Assembly: GCA_910574455.1 (NCBI GenBank)
Contig: CAJSYZ010000002.1
Coordinates: forward strand, 4,241,671 to 4,305,670
Origin: Trichaptum fuscoviolaceum
Lineage: Eukaryota > Basidiomycota > Agaricomycetes > Hymenochaetales > Trichaptaceae
Reading direction: 5' to 3'
DNA: 64,000 nt
Shown here: in pieces, positions 33,437-45,375 of the stretch
How the letters are laid out: each line of letters starts with the position of its first letter
Numbering within the stretch: position 1 is the first letter of the stretch
Notes under the pieces: generated by a model
Database searches by the model: none
What the model saw: the letters and a program-made list of their open reading frames with translations, nothing else
What the model was told of the DNA's origin: nothing
Made by a program: the position numbers and the translations under genes

Positions 33437-35492
33437 ATGACTGTCTCTGTCGATGCTGGCTCGATACTGCACTTAAAATCTGATATACTAAATGCTGAGA
33501 CCACATTTCTATCTGCTCAAGGCGACTCAAATGCCCTAACGTCTTTCAGTAAATCTTGGGACAATCTCAATACCCGCATCGGAATAGCAGCCGATTCATT
33601 CGCTCTCGACGAGGAAACGGGTCTGGCCGCCCAGTCCGTCGCCAATAACATTGCTATTTTAGCGGAAAGTTTACTTTCGCTTCATCTAGCTGAAGATCAG
33701 ATCCTCTTAGATCATATGTCGGAGGTGGACGAGATCCTGCGCGAAGGCTCAGAAAGTAGCCGTACTACTTCGATCGCGAGGCATGCACGGGCTGCATCCC
33801 TCCACCGTAACGATTTCACTTATACATCTATCGATCAGATGCGACAGCACTTCGATGATGGTTCTGCATCGGATTCTACCACTTCCTCTCCATTCGTGAA
33901 GGAGGCTAGCAGATGGCTGCTGAAGCATCTTCAAAATCCGTATCCATCCCAAAAAGCAAAACTGCGGATGGTCCGTGGCTCCAACGCTACTATAAAATCA
34001 GTGACCGATTGGTTCACACACGCTCGCCGACGGATTGGGTGGATTAAGATCTGCAAACAGCATTTCCAGGGAAACAGACATCTAACCGCTGATTGTGCTC
34101 AGGGCATTTTCCGAGAAGGTGCGACTCCCTCGACTTGCACTTCGGAGATCGCTCAAGAATTCTGGGCAATGAAAACTGCTGCGGAAAGGCTTTATGGAGA
34201 GAAGGCTGTGGGCGAGCTGGTGAAGAATATAGGGGTTGTGGAAAATGACAACCGTAAGCGCCCCGGAGAGAATAGGCCTTCATGCAATAAAGAACAGCAA
34301 GGTTATAAGAGAAAGCGTGACTCCTGTGCATCTGACGACGGAACGGGATCAGGATTTGATTCGAATTCCTCCTGGCCGCATGTGCGGCGAACGAGTGATG
34401 CCTATAGCTTTGAGAAGGAATATTTTGCGAAACGACGCCGCCCTGATGACGAAGGAGAACGTGAATGGGAAGGAAAGACGGGAATGGAAGAGCATCTGGG
34501 GTATGTATTCTTGTTTTTCCTTCATATGTGGTGAGAACTTATCAGAAACAGTGCTCTCTCCTCGGAATCCGTGGCTCGCTCTGCATCATTCACCTTTTCT
34601 GCTTCTTCGCGAGATTCGACAGAAGAACTTTCGACGCCGTCCGCTTCAGTCACGGATCTTCCATCTTATATCCCGTCCAATACTATCGATGAATGGCTTT
34701 CAAGCATTGCGCTGCAGCAACCAAGTTGCAATCCCGAAAGCATATCGAACGAATCACGGAAACGATGTATATCGGAGTCACGTATGACGCCCCCTTTGAA
34801 AAGGCATCGTCAAAACAGTTCGAATACGTCGACATCTGAATTGTCAACCGATTCTCACCTGCCGTCTCAACAGACGAGGGACGTACCCTTCGAAATTTTG
34901 CCGCAGTTCAACTTCACTCTACCCCCACCAGCTACCATTTCCAATATTGAAGAGGGCGAGGCACTTCATCTTAAATTCTTTGACTGTTCATACTGGCAAG
35001 GAACAGACATTGCTCGTTCCCCGTTAGAAGCATATGGTGAGTGAATCTTTGATTGCCAGTTTTAACTGCTGCTAATACAGTTACTCAGATGAAGTTCAGG
35101 GTGGCGATGCATGTTCTAATTCAGGGGGTATTCATGAGTGGATAGATGGGATTTTGAATTCTTTATCACCGAATCTTCCTGAACCCCAGGCTGTTACGGA
35201 ACAGGACGAAGCTCCGAATGATGTCGGTAGTCCAAGCGAGGACTCTCGTTTCTACAATAATTCAGAACCAAAACAAGACGCATCGGATAGCTTTGTAGAA
35301 TCGGGCGGCCAGCTATCTCTACCCGTTGGTGCACTATTTGAAAATTTTTGTCCCGCGCAGCAATCGGACCTCGACGAGCAACATGGGTGGATAGATAGCA
35401 ACTCTCTTCAAAATGAAAATCTGGCGAAATTGGAACGTCTTAATTTACTGCTGGCAGAGGCTGCGAAATTGCAACAGGAAGTTTTCGGTTGA
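33437..35492 (+). CDS. HD1: Homeodomain mating-type transcription factor HD1
   Basis: Exons 33437-34500, 34546-35036 and 35089-35492 give 652 residues. The N-terminal about 150 residues form the specificity region. The homeodomain is of the atypical HD1/TALE-like class, with WLLKHLQNPYPSQKAK and the recognition helix VTDWFTHARRRIGW at about residues 189-202. At the position of the near-invariant Asn51 there is His195 (codon CAC at 34019-34021). Downstream are bipartite basic clusters (KRKR at about 293-296, AKRRRPDDE) that fit nuclear localisation, and acidic, Ser-rich segments. It forms heterodimers with a non-self HD2. Start ATG is preceded by ACC (caccATG), a good context. Confidence 0.9.
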
Positions 35493-36727
35493 TAATTTGC
35501 ATAACAATCGACTCATCATACATATATATATATCACTTATTGTTTATGTTATCATGTACTTTTATTTTGTTCTATATTAAATTCCTGCTGTATCGCCGCT
35601 GTATTCACTCAACTTGTCATGTAAATTCAAAGCATTCCTCCTACCGGGCTTCCTGTCATCAAGATTCGTCACCCGAAATGATCTTTGAGCTGGTCGGTCG
35701 TGTCAGAGACTTTCGTGCTCGTTCTCCTTCGTAAACTTTACAAAAATTTGTTTCCTAATCTTTCTCTTCGTCGTCGAGAACAAGCGCTAGGACTTGTACC
35801 AGATGATAGATCCCCTTCCGCACTATACTCAACGCTGTGCTCATCAAAACTATCACGAAAATGCGTCGGAGTTGGCAATGTCCCTGCCCTAAGCTGGCCT
35901 TCAAGTCTGCATAATTAATGATATGTAATAATGCATTGCTATTATGCAAATTCGACAGCTACATGATTAAAAATTAGGGCCTGGCTTTTCTTGGGACCCT
36001 TGTGCTTTGGACTTGTGTTCCTTGCGACTTGTGCGTGGACCTGGACAAGGTGCCAGTGTCTCAGGCTGGGCCTGGACATAGGAATTTAAGTGGTACTTTC
36101 TGGTGAAAGTGACTTATTACTATAAGTATCACTTAAACATCCTGAGTGATTGAAATTCTTGTTAAGTACATTTTACTGATTCAGGCATGCCCTCCCATTA
36201 TTCAGGAAGCCGTTGACTGAATAAGTGCTTCAGACAGTCAGGCATTCAAGTTAGGCATTTATGTTGTTCAGTCATTCAGTCATTCAGTTGATATAAGTTA
36301 ATAAATATATTATAAGCATAAAATAGGTACAATAATAAGTAAACTAAGATAATGCTTGGGACATATCCGAGTCCAAAGAGTGCGAGAATTAGTGCTTTCT
36401 GAAGAGTTGATCGCACACGCATGCAAGGATCAGAGAACGGTCAATAGCTCAAGCTATGCCAGTTGCAGTGGACTCACACCCCAGTTGAAGCTACGTAGAA
36501 CGCATCGCAGATCCAGAGGGAAGGATGGCAGATCAGACAGAATAAATTCAGTTGCCTCAGTAGTGCCGAATTCTTGTACTTGAGCACATTCAGAGGGAGC
36601 AGCGTCTTGGCCACAACATAGATCCAGAAGGGAAAGACGGAAGAGAACCACAGATTCAGATGCCTCCGCTACGCTCAGCTGAGCTTCGGGTTCACCGTCT
36701 TCTCCTGGTGATCATGCTGGTATGATC
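35493..36727. other. Non-coding, low-complexity stretch
   Basis: It includes a short (ta)n run near 35522-35532 and a region at about 36050-36310 dense in gtgactt/agtgatt and cattcagt repeats (cagtcattcagtcattcag). No open frame carries a recognisable domain. Confidence 0.4.
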
Positions 36728-38037
36728 TCAAGGGTCGTGAAGCTCATAGTATAGCTGAAAGATAGGATCTCCGGAAGATCGGGAAGTCCTAAGGTTCTCT
36801 GTTATCTGGAGGCTGCAAACGGTCGTGTGTGGGGGGCCATATTCTCTGACAACCGGAACTGGCAGTGACGGCGGAGGGGAGGACAGCAGTTTTGGCGCTA
36901 CCAACTGTGTCAAAGTGTCCTGTATCGTTACACAGGTCCTCCCCATATCGACGACATAAAAGATTGTCGACACCGTGGTGCAAGTCGGCATCTTAGACAG
37001 AGAAGGCAGTTCTGCATCCGAGTCCATGTTTGAAAGCAAACACAAGGAAGCAGAGCCCGTCACATTTTGCAGTGCCTCTCGAACATTGGGATCTGAAGCC
37101 GGTCCAAGGAGCAAATCGTTGCTAGCGGGGGGAAGGCATACTGGAGGGCATAAGGCGCTAAGCCCACCTGCACCAAAGGACTTGTCTCCGCCAAGAGTAG
37201 CGCGTGTCCTGTCCGAATGCCCCCAAGTCGCCTCTCGTCTCGAACATAGACAGCAGAGGCGACTCGCACCGACTGATCGTGTCAGGCGTCGGAGCTACAC
37301 CAATTCAACGTCAACCAACGAGCAAAAACACACTTAGAAAATAATACTAACCATAAGTTGACTGTTGCTCCAACTGTATTGTCTTTTGCACGTCTTTGGT
37401 ATTTGCAATTTCTAAGGTCTTCGTGGAGAGGGTCATCGGTTGATTGCTCCGCGACATGCTCCCCGTACTCAGGTTCCTATCTAAAATCTGCTAGGACTTC
37501 AACTTGTAAGACATCTTCGCCTGCTCGCTGAGCTTCTCCCGCAACGCCCGCGTCCAAGTCGCTCGCACTCTTCGTCACAATTGCTAGCTGTGCTTCCAGT
37601 CGTCGAATAGATGCTGTCGCTGAGCACTGGCGTGCCTCCAATGTTGTCTGAAGCCGCTTTGTCTCTGTCGAGTACAATGTCGAGAATGTCAGGTTACGCT
37701 TGGCACACTGTTCTGCCACCCAGTTCTCCTTCTCCAAGAAATCAATTCAAAGTGACAATCTTGTAACCTCATTCCGTGCGGATACTGAGTTCTCCTTCGC
37801 CTCTTCCTTCGCAACGTCAGCGTTTAGGTGAGCGCGACGCATCACATCGGTGGGCTGCTTGTTGTCCTCCCGAGCCGTCTGGAGTTGATGTTCCATCTTC
37901 TGACTGCTTTCCGAAAGCAGGCAAGTATTGCAGGTACCTGATAGGACCTGCAGGTAATAACGGTCAGTAATGTCATAATAGGATAAAGTAAATGAGAACA
38001 TACCATCTATGTTTCTGAGGAGTCCTGCATGGTCCAA
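36728..38037 (-). pseudogene. Decayed gene region with coiled-coil frame
   Basis: From about 37930 to 37477 one frame reads a charged, heptad-like sequence (SSQKMEHQLQTAREDNKQ, AKEEAKENSVSARNEVTRL, RLEAQLAIVTKSASDLD), but an in-frame TGA at about 37750 interrupts it before LEKENWVAEQC. A separate open frame covers about 37290-36728 (ending FQLYYELHDP). I could not find splice sites joining these into one product. I do not recognise the family. It may be a broken gene that moved into the mating-type interval. Confidence 0.3.
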
Positions 38038-38271
38038 GCTTCGAATGAGCCACGTCGTCCATCAAGGCAAGGTGTTTGCGTCCCCATCAGATTGTGACGA
38101 GGTGCCTACAGGGGTCAACCGCGTTGACGGCGCGGTAAAGCATTGTGCGCAGGCGTCGACCGCGTTGACTGCGAAGTGAAGCCTAGTGCGCAAGTTAGCA
38201 GGCTCCTGAAGCGAAGGAACGTGGTGATAGGGAGAGGATCGCCGCGCTACAAGTCAATGAGTAAGGTATTA

Positions 38272-39290
38272 TCAACATGAGAATAACCAGAACCACTCAC
38301 GGCCATTGAACGACAACAACATACATTCCTTGTGCTCTGGAATACTGCTCCTGCCATAGCACAGGCGACCTTCAGGCATGGTAACATATAAGGTGCTTCT
38401 CGCTTTCATCCCAATACTGGACCATAGCCACCGCCAGTTTCTCAGTTCCTTCGCACTGTTGATTGCTACGCGCAGAGAAGCAACCTGGGACACGGAGGAG
38501 GCCAAGTGCTCGACGCCTAGCGGGCATTGTTTGAAAGCGAGAGGTGGCGGTAAGAGGTTTTCGACCTTGAATTCCCATAAGCCATCGCAGGTGTATGTGG
38601 AAGAACTTCCGCAGCTGTCGAGCACGACGGGATAGAAAGCGATTCCAAAGACGAGCCAAATTGTCGCAAGACATGGTTCAGTAGCTCAGGCGCCGAAACC
38701 CGTTCCAACTCCAAGGAGCGCGGTGACTGCGAAGAGGTTTGCAGCAGCCAGTCAATGAAGTCCATCTTCAGCTGGAAGTTCAGCCTTACATCGGACAAGA
38801 TTTGCTTAAACGGAGGCGAAGAAAGATCAGTATGCTCCATGTTCGGGGGAAGGCTTTTGAGGACGATGGATGCGAGTGAAGGTCAGATGTCCGAAAGCAA
38901 CTACATCGTTGTCGGTCCAATTGGTGAGCTTTAACGCCCGAATCTGCGGTCCACTGCGTGATAACGCCAAGGTGACGACATCTCGGAATGATGGGACCAT
39001 CTTGCACATGCACCGTTGCGTCTACGGCGTCCTCTGCCTACTGCGCGGGCACACCACGGCCATAGTACGAGATGTTGAGCCCCTACAGGTTGCGACAGAC
39101 GACGACTGCGCCCGCGAAGAGTGGTGGGGAATCTGATCTGGATGGTTGCAGTTGAGTGTGATGCGCACGCGTGCAACGGCATCACCAAGCTCGCGGCCGC
39201 GTTCGTCTTGCGGTCGACCACATGGACGAAGGACTTGCAGGCAGAAGGAACGGAAAAGCAGCCTCTGTGCTGGAGCCGAACACGCATGAG
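38272..39290 (-). pseudogene. Broken F-box/leucine-rich-repeat-like gene
   Basis: Pieces in different frames resemble the C-terminal half of basidiomycete F-box-associated proteins: SGPQIRALKLTNWTDND (about 38930), PRSLELERVSAPELLNHVL and SSLESLSIPSC (about 38620-38730), then in another frame LWEFKVENLLPPPLAFKQC and LRNWRWLWSSIGMKA (about 38400-38590). The frame shift at about 38610 cannot be bridged by an intron I can see, and no F-box start is visible. Family assignment is tentative. Confidence 0.35.
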
Positions 39291-39658
39291 AGAAGTCTTG
39301 GAGTGCGTCTCAGCGACCGGGGTTTAGCGTCTCAGCGACGAGCGTCTACTACTAGTAGTACTATTAGCGTCAGGATCCAGCGTCTCAGCGACCAGGCCAG
39401 CGACTGACGCGCTCGGACGAAGTAACAGTTCCCACGGAATTATGATCAGCATGAGGGGACAGGGGATATGTGAAACAGATACTAAAGATACAGATTTGCA
39501 TAACAATACAGCTAGCCGCGACTCGGACAAAAAGTACATATAGATCATAAGCCTGCTCGTACACTGAAATGACAGCTGCAGGAGTGTGAAGATGTTTATC
39601 TGCTTCATAGACATGAAATGGATCTCCGTACACGCAACGGAGTCGTCGAAGGATGCAG

Positions 39659-41396
39659 TTATTGTGCAACACTGAGGGGGAAGGTTAAAGCAGCCCGTTG
39701 TACTACATCCAATTCCTGCGACCAAGACGAGATGTAAGATGCTGGTAATTTGCTGATGTGGCGACTTGATACTTTTTCAACATGGCGTCTGGTTGGTAGC
39801 CGCTTCGTGAAGGGAAAGTATTTCTTTCGCATTTGCGACGGCGCAGCTTCGATCGCGCAGCACTGGTTCCCAAAAGTATTTTTGGTACCCGTTAGCTGAT
39901 TGAGTATTCTACGAGACCCTGCATCGCCGCCTGGAGCAAGACATCGTTTGAACTTGTTCTGAATACTGGTTAAGCGTGAAGTGCGGATCAATGATGGCAT
40001 GGGTGCAGAAGGAGTAATCGTAAAAAATGGATATGTAGCATTCGATATCCTGTTTGATGAAGCGTTACAAGGCCATTCGGTTGTCGTGGGCCGGTCGAAT
40101 GTGCCTTCTTCTGCGTCTGGACTGGAAGAATGGAGAGAAAGCTTTTCAAAGGCCGTAGCCAGTCCCAGAATGTCCATTTCATCGTCATAACGAGACATCA
40201 TTGGGTGTCTTGTCATATGAGTCCAGGACGGCTTTGGAAAGGAGAAATCGCCAAAACGGCAAGGAAAAATTATGGAGTCCAGAGTCGGAGGGTATTGCGT
40301 TGGAAATGCGTGTGAAGGTGCCTTTGTGAAGAATGGATCGGTATATTCCGCTTCAAGTGGATAAAGCTCTTCTTCCACGAGGGTAGAGGATGAGGACCAA
40401 GAGGACAGTCGCTAGGATAGAATGGTTAGGAAATTCAAAATAGATATATGCGATTATACGCACAGAATTGGCACGGCCTTGTGACGAATGATCACCAGGT
40501 ATGGTATCCGTATCTGAAAGAACATCGATGCAACCGTCTTCTTCGATGTCTTTGCGCTGAATTTGTCCCGGGAAGCTGGCCTCTTCTGATGTGGTTGACT
40601 CTACCCCAGTTGCCAAAGAACTAGTATATGTAGAAGTCGATGCTGTCGCTTTCTTTCCATTCTCCTTCTGAACACGAGCGCGATGATTTTGAAACTAGGT
40701 CGTTATCAGATTGGTTGATATGTGATTCTCAATCGGAAATAACTTACCCATACGTTAATCTGTCTCAAAGACATGCCCGATTGCTTTGCGAGGAAAACTC
40801 TATCCGCTCGAGTAGGTTTCGGATTTATCTTGAAGAATGCTTCCAGCTTTGGAAGGTAAGACTAAAAAGTATAGTTAACCTTGAGAACTCGTAGTAGTAC
40901 CGTAGTAAGGACTTACTGTATTGAAGACCTTCCGAGACAATCGTGATGGACCTTCAATTTTGTCTCGTTCCCCCACTCGCAACCTCGCGGACTCTATGAG
41001 GTCCTCTTCCCACGCGACGACAGTCATCGAATAGCGGTGAGACAGCTTTCGTATGCGAGAAAGCATCCTCGAATGATCCAAATCAAAGGGGCCACCGAAA
41101 GCCTCCTCAGAGACACCGCGACAAGTGTCATTGTAGAGCTCGATATACTGCTGCGCCAATTCGATACAGCTGTTCTGATGAATTTGAGAGAGTTCCAACG
41201 CATTATTATACGGCATTCCCACTGCCATCAGCTTCTCAACGGTTGAATCTGCACGGGGAGTATCCAATTCGAGAGGAGGGATGGAAAGAGTGTTACTCGT
41301 TATTTCTTTGCATGGACTGCCAGCGGGAAGTATCTGAGATGTCTGCAGCTGTAAGCTCGACAGAATATTCGCGACTTTGGTCAGTAGGTCCTCCAT
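39659..41396 (-). CDS. HD2: Second homeodomain transcription factor HD2-b
   Basis: Exons 40917-41396, 40748-40861, 40464-40694 and 39659-40411 give 525 residues. The homeodomain runs LPKLEAFFKINPKPTRADR, GMSLRQINVW and, across the intron, WFQNHRARVQK: HD2 class with Asn51 and Arg53. Intron positions match HD2-a exactly, and the C-terminal part shares FPCRFGDFS, TKAP and the flanking TYPP/QYPP block, so the two are old paralogues. The N-terminus (MEDLLTKVANILSSL) is a specificity-type region. There is no HD1 gene beside it; its upstream neighbour is MIP. Confidence 0.88.
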
Positions 41397-41736
41397 CGAA
41401 TGCTAAGGTTGTTGACAGGTTGTTGCAGATGAGTAGTGAATATATCGTGAACAGGTATCCTCACGGTGCCCACTAGTAGTACTGGTGAACAATGGACATC
41501 GTCTATTCTATGCAAACAAGAACAAACACAGTAGTTCATTGTTACCAAATCTGGGGCCAGAGCTACCCTGGGAAGGAGGATGGGGCCAGTGGTAACTTGA
41601 AATATTTTATTTTGTTCAAAGATCATCAATTATACTATGTCACTCGATGATACTTTCTTATATCCATTTAATCTCATTCGTAATCTGGACATAGAACTAA
41701 GTAACGTAGATACACAGCTCAGCTGTTGATTAGATT
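41397..41736. other. Intergenic between HD2-b and MIP
   Basis: This is 340 bp containing the HD2-b promoter and the MIP 3' UTR. No remnant of an HD1 gene could be recognised. Confidence 0.4.
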
Positions 41737-44213
41737 CTAATGTCTACTAGTAATCTCATCCTCTATCCTCCATCTTCCTACTTCCCTCATCGCCTTCGCA
41801 TCTCCAGACTCCAACTCAGCAAAGGATAGTAGATTACTGATCATCTTCCACGGATCCTTTCCGCCACCATACCTAAGGATCTCAAATTTATAGCGTTCGC
41901 CAGTTTCCCGACTCAATGGGTCGGCAGAGAAGATCTGAGACCAAACTCGTGAAGCGATAGCGCGGTCGAGAAGATAAGAGTAGTAAGTCGCACCATAGCC
42001 ATATAAATGGCCAAACTGAGTCTGCCAAGATGTACCTTGGGCAGGTGGAATCAGTCCCCGACGTTCTTGCAGTTGATTGTAGACAACTGTTGAGCCGAAG
42101 GCAGGGTCAAAAGGTAGGGTGGAGTGGTACTCCTGATCTAAAATAGCTAGAAGAATTTGCGTGTGCGTATCGATAGAATGGCAAGGATCTTTGTGATGAT
42201 TTGCTGTACGAGGCACGGCTGTAGGATTAGATTGAAGATTGAACAATCCGAGGACTGTTGGCGAGTTGAGAAAGTGTTCCATGAGAATAGACGGAAGTTC
42301 GACAAAATCAGTCGCACACCGAGTTCCAGATACATTGTGGTATTCCGTGCGTCCGATCATTGCTGCAGGAAAAACGAGATTTGTCAATATTCGAAGCTAT
42401 ATCCAACAAACATGTACTTACAGTGCATAGCATGTCCCATTTCATGGAACAAGGTCTGTACCTCATACCATTGCAAAGGCGAAGCGCCCCTTGAAGCCGA
42501 AGGAGGCATGAATTCGCACAGCAACACTACAACTGGAAGTTGATATTCTCCGTCGACACCCTTCAATCGCTGTCGGTGGCGTTTGTCGAAGTCTAACGAC
42601 AGCTGTATGGTCTCGTTCATTTGTTCAAGGGGGATGTCATCCGCGCCTGGGTCGTCGTCATCAGTGCGCCGAGAGCAGCGGACAGTGTAATGAGCTGCAC
42701 CACTCGCTTTGCCTCTCCGAGCGAACAGGTCAGCATAAATCCATCCAATGACACCGGCATCTTCATCAACCACCTCGAGCTTCCGGACATCACGATGCCA
42801 AACCTCACCCAGCGCTACGTCAGTAGGGCGAAGAGTGACGCCGTAGAGATGTCTAAAGAGTCTTGAAAGAGCCATGAATACGGTCCCAGGGGTAAGAGAA
42901 GGTAGTGGGATAGGAGGTGCAGGTGCTTCTGGCGGACAGTAATAATCTCGGTCCCAGGGTTGTATAGTAGGTAAGGAAGGTAGATTGAGGTGGCTCTGTT
43001 TCCGTTGGCTTAAGGCTAGAAGTGCGTTTCGAGCGTATGGTCTGGTATGTTCAAGTAGAGCAGAGAGGAAGTACGAAACATTCTCTAAGGTCACGAATCA
43101 GTACAATTTATCGAGCATATGAAGAAAATCAAGAGCGCACCCGGAGATCTCGCCATTTTATCGTCTAAGGCAAGGTGAGCAAAGCTTTCCTTCCCACACA
43201 ATCGAGCCAGCTCAGCGCGAGCGCGCAACAGTTGCTCTAAAGTTTCCACCTGCTCGGTTGTGCTTGAGTTCGCTGCGACGTACAATTTTCTGCGAGGCTC
43301 TTCGTCAGGGGCTGAACGCATTATCATATGGGCCTGCAACGATCCCGGGTACACATGTAACGGTTTGTTCGTCACAAGCGCCTGCAAACTCAGGCGCGCT
43401 CCCATTCCATTGTCCTTTAGCCCTTTAAGTTCGGAAGGTGTGATCAAAGCTGGGGGTCGAGGTGACGCTGCTTCGTCCAAGAACTTGCGGCCGAGCGATA
43501 AGATTTCCGAAGACAGGGTCACGAATCGACGGCGCTGCTCTATAGGGAGGTTTATAGCAGACTTCTCGAAGTCTTTCCAGAAGATCATAGCCGTGTTGTA
43601 TGCCTCCTGGCTTAAGGATCGGACTATTTCATCATCCGTAAGCACACGCTCCAGGACCTACAACGAATTACTTAGGTATTGTATTAAGCTAGGTATTCGA
43701 AACGTTACTCACATTATACAGCCCTACGTGCGTATTAAGCTCGTTCATGAATTCGCATAGCATGTCGTAAGCATCATTGGCGCTCTTCACCCATAAACGA
43801 TCCGGATGCGAGTTTCTGATCAGTTCTGCTAGATCTATGACCCCGCATAATAGATCGCTGAGCTTGTCCAAATTCTTCAGAACGAGCCGTAGTTCCTCTC
43901 GGGACCGTGCCCGAAGAATTCTATCGGTGAGGAGTCGTGCTCGAACAAGAGTTCCGGCTGCGAGGACAGTTATTGAGTACGGTGTAGTGAGGCCATTGTG
44001 CAAGAATAAGCCAGAGTGCGATGCTGAGCGGGTCTGGTGCACATTTGGTTGGTCAAAGAAGGGGATAAGCGAAATATCATCTGTTGAAGGTGGTATTACG
44101 GAGGTTGTCGCATTCCGTGATTTATAGGCCCCAAAGGATGTCTGTGCACGGATGGAAGCAGCGACCGAAGTACGTGTCTTTGAATACCACGTCCTCGCCG
44201 TCCTCGCCAACAT
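41737..44213 (-). CDS. mip: Mitochondrial intermediate peptidase (M3 metallopeptidase)
   Basis: Exons 43713-44213, 43141-43657, 42422-43084 and 41737-42362 give 768 residues, close to the yeast Oct1 length. The N-terminus ([16 protein letters not shown]) is Arg/Ser-rich and amphipathic, a mitochondrial presequence. The zinc-binding motif HEMGH lies in [10 protein letters not shown], followed across an intron by [22 protein letters not shown], the diagnostic M3 block. MIP removes octapeptides from imported mitochondrial precursors after MPP cleavage. It is the classical border gene of the A mating-type locus, here directly next to HD2-b. Confidence 0.93.
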
Positions 44214-44985
44214 GCAGGTCCAGTGGTCGTAGTTGCAGCCGAAGGACTCATGGTGCCGCCTGCCAGTGACCTTCGCATAATTTGAGCTTGACTGACAAAG
44301 CACCCTGACTCCGAATTTATGTTGCTATAAATAGCCAACTTGAATGTCTTGCAGTGACTCCTTCAACTTGGAAGAACTGCGGGCGGTCACTGGCATAGGT
44401 CAGGGTAGAAAAATGAAGGCCATTGTCCATTCTCAAGGTAGAATGCGTGGGTTTTTTTTTTTAGTCCCCTTCTGCGAGTAAGTCAACGATTTGAGTCCAT
44501 GATTTTCAGTCAAATTATAACGTACGACAAAGTAGTGACTCTATATCACAATCTGACAGTACTACAGTTTGAGTACACAGAAAATATCACCCATGGCACT
44601 ATTCAAGGGGAGACCTTCATGCGCTATGAGAAGCACAAACTATATACAGTATAACGATGATCCTTAACTTGCCACAAATTCATTATATTGAATTATGATA
44701 ATGCTATAACAATGCATATCTAATCAAAGTCTTGCTATTTGCTCTGTCGTATATAGTCAGGATTTAAGTAATAATGATAGGAATGAGCCAAAGGAAACTA
44801 TACATCATATAATTCCAGGAAAATCGAATGAGAAAAGGGTATGCAGGGGGGCCGGAGGAAACATGTGGATCGAACTGGACCATATATGGAGTGTGGCTAT
44901 TCGTGTCTGGTAGATATGCGTCGTTGATCTCGGTGAAGCGATATAGAGTTGGGCAACCGCGGCCTCGGAGAAGACTGAGCCTTTA
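44214..44985. other. Intergenic
   Basis: This is about 770 bp, AT-rich, with a T run near 44454-44462. No gene seen. Confidence 0.4.
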
Positions 44986-45195
44986 TCATCCCTGGTGACA
45001 AAGGTTTGCGAGCAAATCGACGAGACGGTCCTTGAGAGCATGGGTTCCCCTCTTGAAAATGAATGACTCCCCCCTCATAGACAAGGTGAGCAGCGCTTCG
45101 GTATAAGCCGAGATGAGATGATCTAAGCTTGAAACATCTGGTCCAGGAATGGAGACGAACGGGATCTCCTTGGCCTCTTTTTGGGCGGGCCTGAA
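44986..45195 (-). other. Short open frame of unknown status downstream of the WHIM gene
   Basis: One frame reads EAKEIPFVSIPGPDVSSLDH, LISAYTEALLTLSMRGESF, IFKRGTHALKDRLVDLLANL and stops at 44986-44988. It looks protein-like but has no good start codon. It may be an exon of a separate small gene or an alternative 3' exon of the WHIM gene (a tcag acceptor lies at about 45193). I do not recognise it. Confidence 0.3.
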
Positions 45196-45375
45196 CTTGC
45201 GACGACATTAAGGGCGATTTTTCTGAATCATTTCGATGACAGGCAAGCTACGTGCAAGACAGCCAGAACAATGTACAGGTGAAAGGAATTCTTTATACGG
45301 CGGTCCAGACGAGAAAAGGTCGCAAAGTAAATGAAGATGCGGCATTCCCCCCGAAGCAAGATGATGAGAAGAACT

